The position numbers and the translations under genes were made by a program. A DNA stretch of 64,000 nucleotides. Origin: an uncultured beta proteobacterium. GTDB taxonomy: Bacteria; Pseudomonadota; Gammaproteobacteria; Burkholderiales; Burkholderiaceae_C. Shown piece by piece: positions 55,599 to 64,000 of the stretch. Position 1 is the stretch's first letter; each line of letters starts with the position of its first letter. Under the pieces are notes generated by a model. That model had not been told where the DNA came from, did not search any database, and was given only the letters and a program-made list of their open reading frames with translations. The stretch spans positions 1-64,000 of the forward strand of contig CAIRAW010000067.1 of NCBI GenBank assembly GCA_903876735.1. The letters are read 5' to 3'.

Positions 55599-56966
55599 AT
55601 GAGAAACAAACTGTCTATGCTGGCTGTTGCCATTGCCGCAATCTTCCCGATGGCACAAAGCGCTCATGCCCAAAGCAATGCGGAGTTGAAGCAGGAAATC
55701 GAACTGCTCAAGAAGCAGTTGCAGGTTCTCATGCAAAAAGTCGATGCCGCCAGCGCTGCTCCAGCGGCACAGGCGACGGTTGACCCGCAGGATTTCAACC
55801 GCATCAAGATCAAGGCCGAATCGACCGAAGACAATTTTGAGGCGTCCGGTCTGAAGGGATTCAAGATCAGCGGCATGGTCGATCCGACCTACATCTTCAG
55901 CCGCAACCAGGATCGCTCGGGTTTCCTGTTCCTGAACAACTTTGATGCCCGCGACGGCGAGACGCCTTACGCCTTCGACAACGGCAATTTCGGCCAGGCC
56001 ATGCTTGACATCCAGAAGGAGACCGAGGGCGGCAACAAATGGCGTTTGACGCTGGCACCGCACAAGTCGGCCAGTTCCGCCTACAACCTTGGCTCCATCG
56101 TGCACGAGGCTTCCGTTTCGATTCCCTTGATTGATTCCACGACACGGCTGATTGCCGGTCAGTTCCCGGACTGGTCCGGCTACGAGTACCTGCCGGCCAA
56201 TCAGCAGCCCCTGATCACGCACAACATGCTGTTTGATTTCACCATTCCGAGCTTTTACAGCGGCGCCGGCATGGAGATCACGCGGGGACAATGGATTGGC
56301 AAATTCCTGGTCGGCAATGTGAATCAGGTGGCCCGGGCGCCTGGCGAAAAAGATCCGTCGCTCAACTACCGGGTCGACTACAGCAAGGGTGAGTTCAGCG
56401 GCTTCGGCTTTGCCGGAACCCATACCTTTGGCACCAACGCGCTCAACCTGTTTGAAGTCGACGGTTATTTCACTCGCGGTGACTGGACCTTCCAGGGCCA
56501 GATTGGCGCTGGTCGTTGGGCTGGCATGGGCAATGACCAGTTGAATGGACCGACCGATGCGCAGTGGTGGGGCTTGTCGGCGCTGGCCGGCTACAAGCTG
56601 ACACCACGATTGCAAGCGGTTGCGCGTGCCGATTACATCAACAACTCGAAAAACGGGGGCGGTGTCTTTGGCTATGCAAATGCCGGTGCCGGCGTCGATT
56701 CCCGCAACGGCTTCGGCGCATCACAACAGGACCTTGCCGACTACGCAGCCGGCAACATTACGGAGTTGGCCGGTGCCAATCGCTACGCGCTGTCCTTGGG
56801 TCTGAACTACCTGGTCAACCCCACAACCACCTGGAAACTCGAACTGCGCTACGACGGCGCAAACAAGGATGTGTTTCAGGACTTGAGGGGCGACCCGAGC
56901 GGCGCCAACGGCGCTTACACCAACAGCAATATCCTGCTGGGTACTGCCGTCGTCGTATCGTTCTAA
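55599..56966 (+). CDS. DUF3138 family outer-membrane protein, candidate polyamine porin
   Basis: A 455-residue protein with signal peptide (about 1-24, AHAQS), a short coiled coil (NAELKQEIELLKKQLQVLMQKV), and then strands ending in NILLGTAVVVSF with terminal Phe, as in outer-membrane barrels. DUF3138 proteins are of betaproteobacterial origin and unassigned. Position between the transporter and PuuC-like gene suggests a porin for polyamines; this is inference. Confidence 0.8.
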   Translation: MRNKLSMLAVAIAAIFPMAQSAHAQSNAELKQEIELLKKQLQVLMQKVDAASAAPAAQATVDPQDFNRIKIKAESTEDNFEASGLKGFKISGMVDPTYIFSRNQDRSGFLFLNNFDARDGETPYAFDNGNFGQAMLDIQKETEGGNKWRLTLAPHKSASSAYNLGSIVHEASVSIPLIDSTTRLIAGQFPDWSGYEYLPANQQPLITHNMLFDFTIPSFYSGAGMEITRGQWIGKFLVGNVNQVARAPGEKDPSLNYRVDYSKGEFSGFGFAGTHTFGTNALNLFEVDGYFTRGDWTFQGQIGAGRWAGMGNDQLNGPTDAQWWGLSALAGYKLTPRLQAVARADYINNSKNGGGVFGYANAGAGVDSRNGFGASQQDLADYAAGNITELAGANRYALSLGLNYLVNPTTTWKLELRYDGANKDVFQDLRGDPSGANGAYTNSNILLGTAVVVSF

Positions 56967-57004
56967 CCGGCAGGGCGGTCCAGCCGCTTTTCAGAATAGT
57001 CGCG

Positions 57005-57029
57005 CGGGGTCGGCAGCAATGCCGCCCCG
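57005..57029 (+). terminator. Possible terminator hairpin after the DUF3138 gene
   Basis: CGGGG-T-CGGCA (57005-57015), loop GCAA, TGCCGCCCCG (57020-57029), then only TTT. One bulged base and a short T run make it a weak terminator candidate; it may instead attenuate. Confidence 0.4.
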
Positions 57030-57093
57030 TTTCCATTTGTGAAGGCCTCTAGGGCCAATTTCATCCAATCGCAGCAAGCCACTTGAGAACTTC

Positions 57094-58581
57094 ATGACCA
57101 GCACCAAAACAATGCCTTTGCCCAAGTTTGACGGCCGGGCCCTGATTGACGGCAAACGCACGGCTGCCCTGGGTGGCGAAAGCTTTGAATGCATTTCGCC
57201 GGTTGACGGTGCCACGCTGACCACGGTTGCGCGCTGCGGCGAAGCCGACATCAATGCCGCCGTGGCTGCGGCGCGCGCCGCTTTCGACGACAAGCGCTGG
57301 CGCGCTCTGGCGCCGGCCCAGCGCAAGCGCATCATGATCCGTTTTGCCGACCTCCTGCAGGCGCACGGCGATGAACTCGCACTGACCGAAACGCTGGACA
57401 TGGGCAAGCCGATCAAGTACGCACGCAGTCTGGACGTCAACAGCGCGGCCAATTGCATTCGCTGGTATGGTGAGGCGGTTGATAAGGTCTATGACGAAAT
57501 CGCACCCACACCTAGCACGGCACTGGCCTTGATCACCAAGGAGCCGGTTGGCGTGGTCGGCGTCATCGTGCCCTGGAATTACCCGATGATCATGGCGGCC
57601 TGGAAGATCGCCCCAGCGCTGGCGGTTGGCAACTCCGTCGTCCTCAAACCCAGCGAGAAGTCGCCACTGACCGCTTTGCGCATGGCCGATCTGGCGCTGG
57701 AAGCCGGCATTCCGGCTGGGGTCTTCAATGTGGTGACGGGCTACGGCCCGGAGGCCGGCTCTCCGCTGGCGCTGCACATGGATGTGGATTGCATTGCCTT
57801 CACCGGATCGACCCGGGTTGGCAAACAGATTCATGTCATGGCCGGGCAAAGTAACCTCAAGCGCGCCTGGACCGAACTTGGTGGCAAATCGCCCAACATC
57901 GTGTTCGCCGACTGTCCGGATCTGGACCGCGCTGTGGAAGCGGCGGTTGGCAGCATCTTCTTCAACCAGGGCGAAAGCTGCAACGCGCCATCGCGCCTGT
58001 TTGTTGAAGCCAGCATCAAGGAGCAGTTCCTGGAAAAGGCCTTGGCCCTGGTGCCAGGCTACGCGCCGGGTAATCCGCTCGACCCGGCGACCGTCATGGG
58101 CGCCATCGTCGACCAGACGCAGATGAATTCGGTGCTGCGCTACATCGAAAGCGGAAAGAGCGAAGGCGCCAGGCTGCTGGCTGGCGGCGAACAAGCCAGG
58201 ATCGAGAGCGGTGGCTGCTATGTCGAGCCAACCATTTTTGATGGCGTCAGGAGCGACATGAAAATTGCGCGGGAAGAGATCTTCGGCCCGGTGCTGTCGG
58301 TGTTTTCTTTCACCGATGCAGCAGACGTGGTGCAGCAGGCCAATGCCAGCGTTTACGGCCTGCACGCAGCGGTCTGGACCCGTGACATCAACAAAGCCCA
58401 CGGCGTGGCGCGTGCGTTGCGTGCCGGCACCGTGCATGTGAATCAATACGACGAAGACGACATTACCGTGCCGTTCGGCGGCTTCAAGCAAAGCGGTGTC
58501 GGGCGTGACAAATCGCTGCATGCGTTTGACAAGTACCAGGAGGTCAAGACAACCTGGATCCGGATCGATAGCCCGGTCTGA
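57094..58581 (+). CDS. puuC: Aldehyde dehydrogenase, gamma-glutamyl-gamma-aminobutyraldehyde type
   Basis: A 495-residue NAD(P)-dependent aldehyde dehydrogenase. Asn162 (VPWNYP), Glu261 (WTELGGKSP) and catalytic Cys296 (NQGESCNAPS) are present. In the Puu pathway it oxidises the aldehyde made by PuuB (and, after transamination, 4-aminobutyraldehyde) to the acid. Located 127 bp after the DUF3138 gene and 63 bp before the second ligase gene. Confidence 0.9.
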   Translation: MTSTKTMPLPKFDGRALIDGKRTAALGGESFECISPVDGATLTTVARCGEADINAAVAAARAAFDDKRWRALAPAQRKRIMIRFADLLQAHGDELALTETLDMGKPIKYARSLDVNSAANCIRWYGEAVDKVYDEIAPTPSTALALITKEPVGVVGVIVPWNYPMIMAAWKIAPALAVGNSVVLKPSEKSPLTALRMADLALEAGIPAGVFNVVTGYGPEAGSPLALHMDVDCIAFTGSTRVGKQIHVMAGQSNLKRAWTELGGKSPNIVFADCPDLDRAVEAAVGSIFFNQGESCNAPSRLFVEASIKEQFLEKALALVPGYAPGNPLDPATVMGAIVDQTQMNSVLRYIESGKSEGARLLAGGEQARIESGGCYVEPTIFDGVRSDMKIAREEIFGPVLSVFSFTDAADVVQQANASVYGLHAAVWTRDINKAHGVARALRAGTVHVNQYDEDDITVPFGGFKQSGVGRDKSLHAFDKYQEVKTTWIRIDSPV

Positions 58582-58644
58582 CTGCAGCGCAAACTGGCAA
58601 CGCACTGCGCGCCCGAGCAGCGACCAGCCTTGAGAAAGCACCTG

Positions 58645-59973
58645 ATGACGATTGAATCCACCATTGAAGCCTTGACCACTCAAGGCATTCACAGCGTTTT
58701 GACGCAGTTCACCGATATGCACGGTGTGGCCAAAGGCAAACTGGTTCCCCTGCAAAACCTGCGTGAGTGGGTTGAGACTGGCGCGGGCTTTGCCGGCCCC
58801 AGCATCTGGGGCACAGGCTTGCCGCGCTTTGGCAAGCGCAGCGAGTACTACGCCCGTGTGCAACTGGAATCGCTGCGACCCTTGCCCTTCATGCCGGGCG
58901 TGGCGCACGCGGTCTGCGACGGTTTTGCCGGCGATGAGCCGCTTGAAACCTGTTCTCGCCAGTTGCTCAAGCGCCAGTTGCAGCGCCTGACGCAAAAGGG
59001 ATGGACGCTATGGGTCGGCATCGAGCCCGAGTTTTTCCTTTTGAACCAGGATGAACAGGGTCACTGGCAAAGGGCTGACCGCTTGGATCAGCTTGACAAG
59101 CCTTCCTACGATCTCAAGACGATTCATCGCAACAGAGGCTTTCTGGAAGACATGCGTGCGACGCTGACCGAATTGGGTTTCGAGTTGCAACAGATCGATC
59201 ACGAAGACGCAGTCGGGCAATACGAGATCAATTACCGCTTCGACGCTGCCCTCGCAGCGGCGGACCGCTTCATGCTGTTCAAGATGACCGCGCACGCGGT
59301 GGCGCAACGCCACGGGATGACCTTCAGTTGCATGCCCAAGCCGTTTGCGACAGCGCCGGGCAGCGGTTTGCACTTTCATTTGAGCATTACGGATGCGCAG
59401 GGGCGAGCAGTTTTCACGGATGAGACGGACGCACTCCAACTGAGTGCGCCGGCTTACCAATTTGTGGCGGGCTTGCTGGAACACGCCGATGCCCTGGCGG
59501 CGGTCTGCGCGCCGACCGTCAACAGCTACAAGCGCTTGGCCTCCAGCGACAGTGCCTCCGGTACGACCTGGTCGCCGGTCTGGAAGAGCTACGGCAACAA
59601 CAACCGAACCTGCCTCGTGCGCACCGTTGCCGGCCGGATTGAATGGCGCCTGCCGGACCCTTCCTGCAACGTTTATGCGGCCATTGCTGCCACGTTGGCC
59701 GCGGGGCTGGATGGCATCGACCGCAAGTTGAAGGCGCCGCTTTCGTGTGAGGCGGATTTGTACCAGTTACTGGAGATGGGCGTCAGCATGCCCGAGCGCC
59801 TGCCACGGGATTTGCACGCGGCTATCGAGGCCCTGGCAAGCAATCAGTCCCTGCGCAGTCTGCTGGGCGACGCCTTCTGCACCGAATTCATTCGACTCAA
59901 GAGGCAGGAGTGGGACGAATACTGTCAGCAGGTGACTGACTGGGAACTGCAGCGTTACGCTGACGGCTTCTGA
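58645..59973 (+). CDS. Second glutamine synthetase-like ligase (PuuA/GlnT type)
   Basis: A 442-residue GS-fold ligase, clearly divergent from the puuA at 48.6 kb. It has the family start TQFTDMHGVAKGKLVPLQNL, GIEPEFFLL, EDAVGQYEINYRF, HFHLS, VNSYKRL and NNRTCLVRTVAGRIEWRLPDPSCN. Differences include a different metal/ammonia-site context. It may ligate glutamate to another amine (spermidine, methylamine, ethanolamine). ATG 58645 chosen over TTG 58630. Confidence 0.85.
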   Translation: MTIESTIEALTTQGIHSVLTQFTDMHGVAKGKLVPLQNLREWVETGAGFAGPSIWGTGLPRFGKRSEYYARVQLESLRPLPFMPGVAHAVCDGFAGDEPLETCSRQLLKRQLQRLTQKGWTLWVGIEPEFFLLNQDEQGHWQRADRLDQLDKPSYDLKTIHRNRGFLEDMRATLTELGFELQQIDHEDAVGQYEINYRFDAALAAADRFMLFKMTAHAVAQRHGMTFSCMPKPFATAPGSGLHFHLSITDAQGRAVFTDETDALQLSAPAYQFVAGLLEHADALAAVCAPTVNSYKRLASSDSASGTTWSPVWKSYGNNNRTCLVRTVAGRIEWRLPDPSCNVYAAIAATLAAGLDGIDRKLKAPLSCEADLYQLLEMGVSMPERLPRDLHAAIEALASNQSLRSLLGDAFCTEFIRLKRQEWDEYCQQVTDWELQRYADGF

Positions 59974-60235
59974 TGTTTCATTATGCGAAATCATTATTCA
60001 ACCGACAAAAACTTCGTTTGCTGCACTGCGACATTTTTTCTCAGGGCGAAAAATTGCCTTTCATATTATGGACTGTGCTACGTAAGTCATTGATTTAAAT
60101 TAATTAAATTAAGTCTTCTATAAGACATAAGAGGTCGACGTAAGTCTTATACAAGACCTAGAATTGCAACCATCGGCACCAGACTTGCATGTCAAACGGT
60201 GCAGACAGTTTCAATTAACCCTAGGAGTGTTTTAC
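59974..60235 (+). promoter_or_regulatory. aceA control region with AT-rich promoter zone
   Basis: 262 bp of unusual AT content for this genome (TTGATTTAAATT near 60090 and onward), with two GTCTT-N4-AAGAC palindromes listed separately. Other TAAGTC half-sites occur at 60083, 60110 and 60141. The RBS is AGGAG, 7 nt before the ATG. I could not fix a -10/-35 pair. Confidence 0.6.
60113..60157. promoter_or_regulatory. Twin palindromic operators upstream of aceA
   Basis: GTCTT-CTAT-AAGAC (60113-60126) and GTCTT-ATAC-AAGAC (60144-60157) have identical 5-bp arms and 4-bp spacers; their centres are 31 bp apart, close to three DNA turns. This supports cooperative binding of a dimeric regulator. I recall similar TCTTATATAAGA sites for GntR-type TCA-cycle regulators in betaproteobacteria, but cannot verify this. 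Confidence 0.6.
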
Positions 60236-61555
60236 ATGCCGCAAGCCATCACCGAGCAATTGAGCCGCGAACAGCAAATCGCCGCACTGGAAAAGGACTG
60301 GGCCACCAATCCGCGTTGGAAAGGTATCAAACGCGGTTATACCGCTGCTGATGTGGTTCGCCTGCGCGGTTCTTTCCCGATCGAGCACACCCTGGCCCGT
60401 CGCGGCGCCGAGAAACTCTGGAATCTGGTGAACACCGAGCCTTATGTCAACTGTCTGGGCGCGCTGACCGGTGGCCAGGCCATGCAGCAAGTCAAGGCCG
60501 GCGTGAAGGCCATTTACCTTTCCGGCTGGCAAGTCGCTGCCGACAACAACACTTCGGCCTCCATGTACCCGGACCAATCCCTGTATGCAGTGGACTCGGT
60601 GCCGAAAATGGTGGAGCGCATCAACAACACCTTCCGCCGTGCCGATGAAATTCAGCACTCCAAGGGTATTGACGCGGGTGACGCCGGCTATATCGACAAC
60701 TTTGCGCCCATCGTGGCCGATGCCGAAGCCGGCTTTGGCGGCGTGCTCAACGCGTTTGAACTGATGAAGAACATGATCAAGAACGGCGCTGCTGGCGTGC
60801 ACTGGGAAGATCAGTTGGCTTCGGTCAAGAAATGCGGCCACATGGGTGGCAAGGTGCTGGTACCGACGGCCGAAGCCTGCCAGAAACTCATCGCAGCCCG
60901 CATGGCCGCCGACGTCTGTGGCGTGCCGACTCTGGTGATTGCCCGTACCGACGCTGAAGCGGCCGATCTGCTGACCAGCGACTACGACGAAAACGACAAG
61001 CCTTTCCTGACCGGTGAGCGCACGGCCGAAGGCTTTTACAAGACCAACAAGGGTCTGGACCAGGCAATCAGCCGCGCCGTGGCCTACGCCGATTACGCTG
61101 ACCTGGTATGGTGCGAAACCGGCACGCCGGATCTGGAATTTGCCCGGAAGTTTGCTGAGGCCGTGCGTGCCAAGCACCCCGGCAAATTGCTGGCTTACAA
61201 CTGCTCGCCGTCCTTCAACTGGAAGAAAAACCTGGACGATGCCACCATCGCGAAATTCCAGAAGGAACTGGGCGCCATGGGTTACAAGTACCAGTTCATC
61301 ACGCTGGCCGGCATCCATTCCATGTGGTACAACATGTTCGACTTGGCGCAGGACTACGTCAAGCGCGGCATGACAGCGTACATCGAGAAGGTGCAGGAAC
61401 CTGAGTTCGCCGCACGCGACCGTGGTTACACCTTTGTCTCCCACCAACAGGAAGTCGGCACCGGCTACTTTGATGAGGTCACCACCACCATTCAGGGCGG
61501 CAAGTCGAGCGTCACTGCCTTGACCGGGTCTACCGAAGAAGAGCAATTTCACTGA
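60236..61555 (+). CDS. aceA: Isocitrate lyase
   Basis: A 439-residue glyoxylate-cycle enzyme splitting isocitrate to glyoxylate and succinate. The catalytic loop KKCGHMGGK (198-206) holds Cys200; DAEAGFGG (about 162-169) binds Mg. The N-terminus [22 protein letters not shown] is typical for the bacterial group. ATG 60236 is chosen for its AGGAG; no malate synthase is in the window. Confidence 0.97.
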   Translation: MPQAITEQLSREQQIAALEKDWATNPRWKGIKRGYTAADVVRLRGSFPIEHTLARRGAEKLWNLVNTEPYVNCLGALTGGQAMQQVKAGVKAIYLSGWQVAADNNTSASMYPDQSLYAVDSVPKMVERINNTFRRADEIQHSKGIDAGDAGYIDNFAPIVADAEAGFGGVLNAFELMKNMIKNGAAGVHWEDQLASVKKCGHMGGKVLVPTAEACQKLIAARMAADVCGVPTLVIARTDAEAADLLTSDYDENDKPFLTGERTAEGFYKTNKGLDQAISRAVAYADYADLVWCETGTPDLEFARKFAEAVRAKHPGKLLAYNCSPSFNWKKNLDDATIAKFQKELGAMGYKYQFITLAGIHSMWYNMFDLAQDYVKRGMTAYIEKVQEPEFAARDRGYTFVSHQQEVGTGYFDEVTTTIQGGKSSVTALTGSTEEEQFH

Positions 61556-61610
61556 TCTTTTTGGCCAGGTCGGGCAGCGTAAAATCGCGCTGTTCCGGCT
61601 TACAGTCATC

Positions 61611-61637
61611 AAAGCGCGGCCTGACCGCGCTTTTTCA
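61611..61637 (+). terminator. Rho-independent terminator of aceA
   Basis: AAAGCGCGG (61611-61619), loop CCTGA, CCGCGCTTT (61625-61633), then TTTT. A 9-bp stem with T run, 56 bp past the aceA stop and just before thrS. Confidence 0.9.
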
Positions 61638-61647
61638 TTTTTAAACC

Positions 61648-63573
61648 ATGATTCAAATCACACTTCCTGACGGCTCCAAACGCGACTATCCCGGGCCTGT
61701 GACCGTGGCCGAAGTGGCCGCTTCGATTGGTGCCGGTCTGGCCAAGGCGGCGCTGGCGGGCAAGATCGACGGCAAGGTGGTCGATACCAGCTACACCATC
61801 GCTTCCGACAGCAGTCTTTCCATTGTCACTGCCAAGGATGGCGATGGGCTTGAGGTGATCCGTCACTCGACCGCCCACTTGCTGGCATACGCCGTCAAGG
61901 AACTGTTCCCGGACGCGCAAGTGACGATTGGGCCGGTCATTGAACATGGTTTCTTCTATGACTTTTCCTACAAGCGTCCTTTTACGCCGGAGGATTTGCT
62001 GGCAATCGAGCGCAAGATGGTCGAACTGGCGGCAAAAGACGAACCGGTGACCCGACGCGTATTGCCGCGCGACGAGGCTGTTGCCTATTTCAAGAGCCTG
62101 GGCGAACACTACAAGGCCGAGATCATCGCCAGTATTCCGGCCAACGAGGACGTCTCCCTGTACCGTGAAGGCAAATTCGAAGACCTGTGCCGCGGGCCCC
62201 ACGTGCCCAGCACCGGCAAGCTCAAGTTCTTCAAACTGATGAAACTGGCTGGCGCCTATTGGCGCGGCGACCATCGCAATGAGATGCTGCAACGCATCTA
62301 CGGCACGGCCTGGGCCAGCAAGGACGAATTGCAACAGCACTTGACCATGCTGGAAGAAGCAGAGAAGCGCGATCACCGCAAACTCGGCCGCGATCTCGAT
62401 CTGTTTCACATTGATGACCACGCGCCGGGACTGGTGTTCTGGCACCCCAAGGGCTGGTCCCTGTGGCAGGAGGTCGAGAAATACATGCGCCAGGTTTACC
62501 GTAACAACGGTTATCTGGAGGTCAAAGGTCCACAGATCATTGACAAATCCTTGTGGGAAAAAACCGGTCATTGGGACAAGTACCGCGAAAACATGTTCAC
62601 CACCGAATCGGAAAAGCGTGAATACGCGCTCAAACCGATGAACTGCCCGGGTCACATCCTGATCTTCAAGCAGGGCATCAAGAGTTACCGCGATTTACCC
62701 TTGCGCTACGGTGAGTTTGGCCAGTGCCACCGCAATGAGCCCTCGGGTGGATTGCACGGCATCATGCGGGTGCGCGGTTTCACGCAGGACGACGGCCACA
62801 TCTTTTGCACCGAAGACCAGATTCTTCAGGAGTGTGTTGATTACACGACCCTGTTGCAAAAGGTCTACAAGGACTTTGGCTTCAAGAACATCATTTACAA
62901 GATTGCCACGCGACCGGAAAAGCGCATTGGATCGGAAGAAAGTTGGGACAAGGCCGAGCACGCCCTGATGGAGAGTTTGCGCGCCTCTGGCTGCGAGTTC
63001 GAGATCACGGCGGGCGAGGGCGCCTTTTATGGTCCCAAGATCGAATACACCCTGAAGGATGCGATCGGTCGCCAATGGCAGTGCGGCACCATGCAGGTCG
63101 ACTTCTTCATGACCGAGCGTCTGGACGCTGAATATGTGGGCGAGGATGGCGCGCGGCACAGGCCCGTGATGCTGCACCGCGCGATTGTGGGCAGTCTGGA
63201 ACGTTTCATCGGGATTTTGATCGAGGAAAGTGCCGGTGCGTTGCCGACCTGGCTGGCCCCGGTTCAGTTGGCGGTGCTCAATATCACCGACGCGCAAGCC
63301 GATTACTGTCGTGAAATTGTCGAAAAGATCAAAAAATCACTGCCAAATCAAGAGCTTAGGATAGTGACCGACCTTCGAAACGAGAAAATTACGTATAAAA
63401 TACGCGAGCATTCAATGCAAAAGCTTCCTTATCTGCTCGTCGCGGGCGACAAAGAGAAGGCCGCTGGTACCGTTGCAGTGCGCGCCCGGGGTGGTCTAGA
63501 CCTCGGTGTGATGTCCCTCGATGCGTTCGTGCAGAAGCTCGCAGCCGATATCACTGACAAGTCTGTTGTCTGA
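61648..63573 (+). CDS. thrS: Threonyl-tRNA synthetase
   Basis: A 641-residue class II synthetase: TGS domain (about 1-62), editing domain with HSTAH (His73, His77), catalytic core with zinc ligands in MNCPGH and motif 3 [15 protein letters not shown], and anticodon-binding C-terminus ([25 protein letters not shown]). The last 80 codons are more AT-rich than the rest (about 63330-63440), which may hold a promoter for infC. infC begins 88 bp downstream, the usual order. Confidence 0.97.
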   Translation: MIQITLPDGSKRDYPGPVTVAEVAASIGAGLAKAALAGKIDGKVVDTSYTIASDSSLSIVTAKDGDGLEVIRHSTAHLLAYAVKELFPDAQVTIGPVIEHGFFYDFSYKRPFTPEDLLAIERKMVELAAKDEPVTRRVLPRDEAVAYFKSLGEHYKAEIIASIPANEDVSLYREGKFEDLCRGPHVPSTGKLKFFKLMKLAGAYWRGDHRNEMLQRIYGTAWASKDELQQHLTMLEEAEKRDHRKLGRDLDLFHIDDHAPGLVFWHPKGWSLWQEVEKYMRQVYRNNGYLEVKGPQIIDKSLWEKTGHWDKYRENMFTTESEKREYALKPMNCPGHILIFKQGIKSYRDLPLRYGEFGQCHRNEPSGGLHGIMRVRGFTQDDGHIFCTEDQILQECVDYTTLLQKVYKDFGFKNIIYKIATRPEKRIGSEESWDKAEHALMESLRASGCEFEITAGEGAFYGPKIEYTLKDAIGRQWQCGTMQVDFFMTERLDAEYVGEDGARHRPVMLHRAIVGSLERFIGILIEESAGALPTWLAPVQLAVLNITDAQADYCREIVEKIKKSLPNQELRIVTDLRNEKITYKIREHSMQKLPYLLVAGDKEKAAGTVAVRARGGLDLGVMSLDAFVQKLAADITDKSVV

Positions 63574-63661
63574 GCTCAAATCAAGCGAGATTGCAGTTTG
63601 CCCGCGTGCACAAAGCGGTTGTCGCTACGTTGTCGTAGCAGAAATTGTGAAGGAATAAGCC

Positions 63662-64000
63662 ATCGCTACTGAATTTCGTGATCGCCGTCACCGCGAAGAA
63701 CGCAAACATCGCCTGAACCGGGAAATCATGGCCCCGGAGGTTCGTCTCTCCGGAGTCGAAAATGAGCCGCTTGGTGTGGTCAGCCTGATGGAAGCGCTGC
63801 GAATGGCAGGCGACCTGGATGTTGACCTGGTTGAGATCTCTGCCACGGCGGTTCCGCCGGTCTGTCGTTTGATGGATTACGGCAAGTTCAAGTACCAGGA
63901 GCAAAAGAAGGCTGCGGAGGCCAAGGCCAAGCAGACGGTCATTGAGATCAAGGAAATCAAATTCCGACCCGGTACCGATGACGGCGACTACAACATCAAG
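63662..64000 (+). CDS. infC: Translation initiation factor IF-3 (partial, ATC start)
   Basis: The frame reads [15 protein letters not shown] then [20 protein letters not shown], the N-terminal IF-3 domain, and stays open to the window end (113 codons). No ATG, GTG or TTG lies at the N-terminus; ATC at 63662 is preceded by AAGGA with 7-nt spacing. Non-canonical starts (AUU in E. coli) let IF-3 repress its own translation. The C-terminal domain is outside the window. Confidence 0.93.
   Translation, partial: MATEFRDRRHREERKHRLNREIMAPEVRLSGVENEPLGVVSLMEALRMAGDLDVDLVEISATAVPPVCRLMDYGKFKYQEQKKAAEAKAKQTVIEIKEIKFRPGTDDGDYNIK

Noticed and set aside
57061..58995. 644-codon open frame antisense to puuC
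   Set aside because: Spans two genes and the gap, with no conserved motif; a by-product of high third-position GC.

Overview
The window reads as chromosomal DNA of a GC-rich betaproteobacterium, most likely Burkholderiales/Comamonadaceae (Rhodoferax- or Polaromonas-like). This rests on protein style (glnS, mutS, uppP, thrS, isocitrate lyase, a DUF3138 outer-membrane protein, an alanine/lysine-rich SWIB protein) and is inference, since no database search was possible. About 53 genes are supported. I saw no rRNA, tRNA, CRISPR array, insertion sequence or prophage. Gene order is dense, with many ATGA-type stop/start overlaps.

Layout. 1-1.3 kb: a HigB/RelE-type toxin with the first codons of its antitoxin at the window edge, a palindromic operator, and a membrane-anchored Mrr-like nuclease upstream of it. 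1.4-1.5 kb: a REPIN-like inverted repeat. 1.7-3.5 kb: glnS. 3.7-8.2 kb: a five-gene envelope operon (TPR-like periplasmic protein, LolD-like ATPase, FtsX/LolE-like permease, LolA-like protein, outer-membrane protein). 8.4-12.7 kb: a hybrid histidine kinase, then a 2TM protein with a LytS/LytTR two-component pair on the other strand. 12.8-23.6 kb: MipA/OmpV protein, uppP, a hydrolase, a lone Anbu proteasome homologue, a rhodanese with Ser in place of the catalytic Cys, a chemoreceptor, mutS, a DUF4239-like protein, a DUF455 di-iron protein and a canonical rhodanese. 23.6-29.8 kb: an unknown exported protein, two MFS transporters, a hotdog thioesterase, a ThDP enzyme and a small conserved-looking unknown. 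29.8-36.7 kb: a 1723-residue hybrid sensor kinase, a truncated histidine phosphatase and an HD-GYP response regulator. 36.8-42.3 kb: a dppBCDFA-ordered peptide transporter. 42.4-44.6 kb: SWIB/H1-like protein, rraA and an EamA transporter.

44.8-60.0 kb is the most coherent functional block, a polyamine uptake and catabolism locus: agmatinase-family ureohydrolase, PuuB-like oxidase, divergent MocR/GntR regulator, PuuA-like ligase, SpuC-like aminotransferase, PotFGHI transporter, DUF3138 candidate porin, PuuC-like aldehyde dehydrogenase and a second PuuA-like ligase. It encodes both the gamma-glutamylated and the direct transamination routes, but no PuuD hydrolase lies in the window. 60.2-64 kb: aceA behind two matching palindromes, then thrS and the start of infC, which appears to begin at an ATC codon.

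The best candidates for undescribed biology are the five-gene envelope operon, the ThDP enzyme plus 122-residue unknown pair, the orphan Anbu, and the phosphatase/giant kinase/HD-GYP module.
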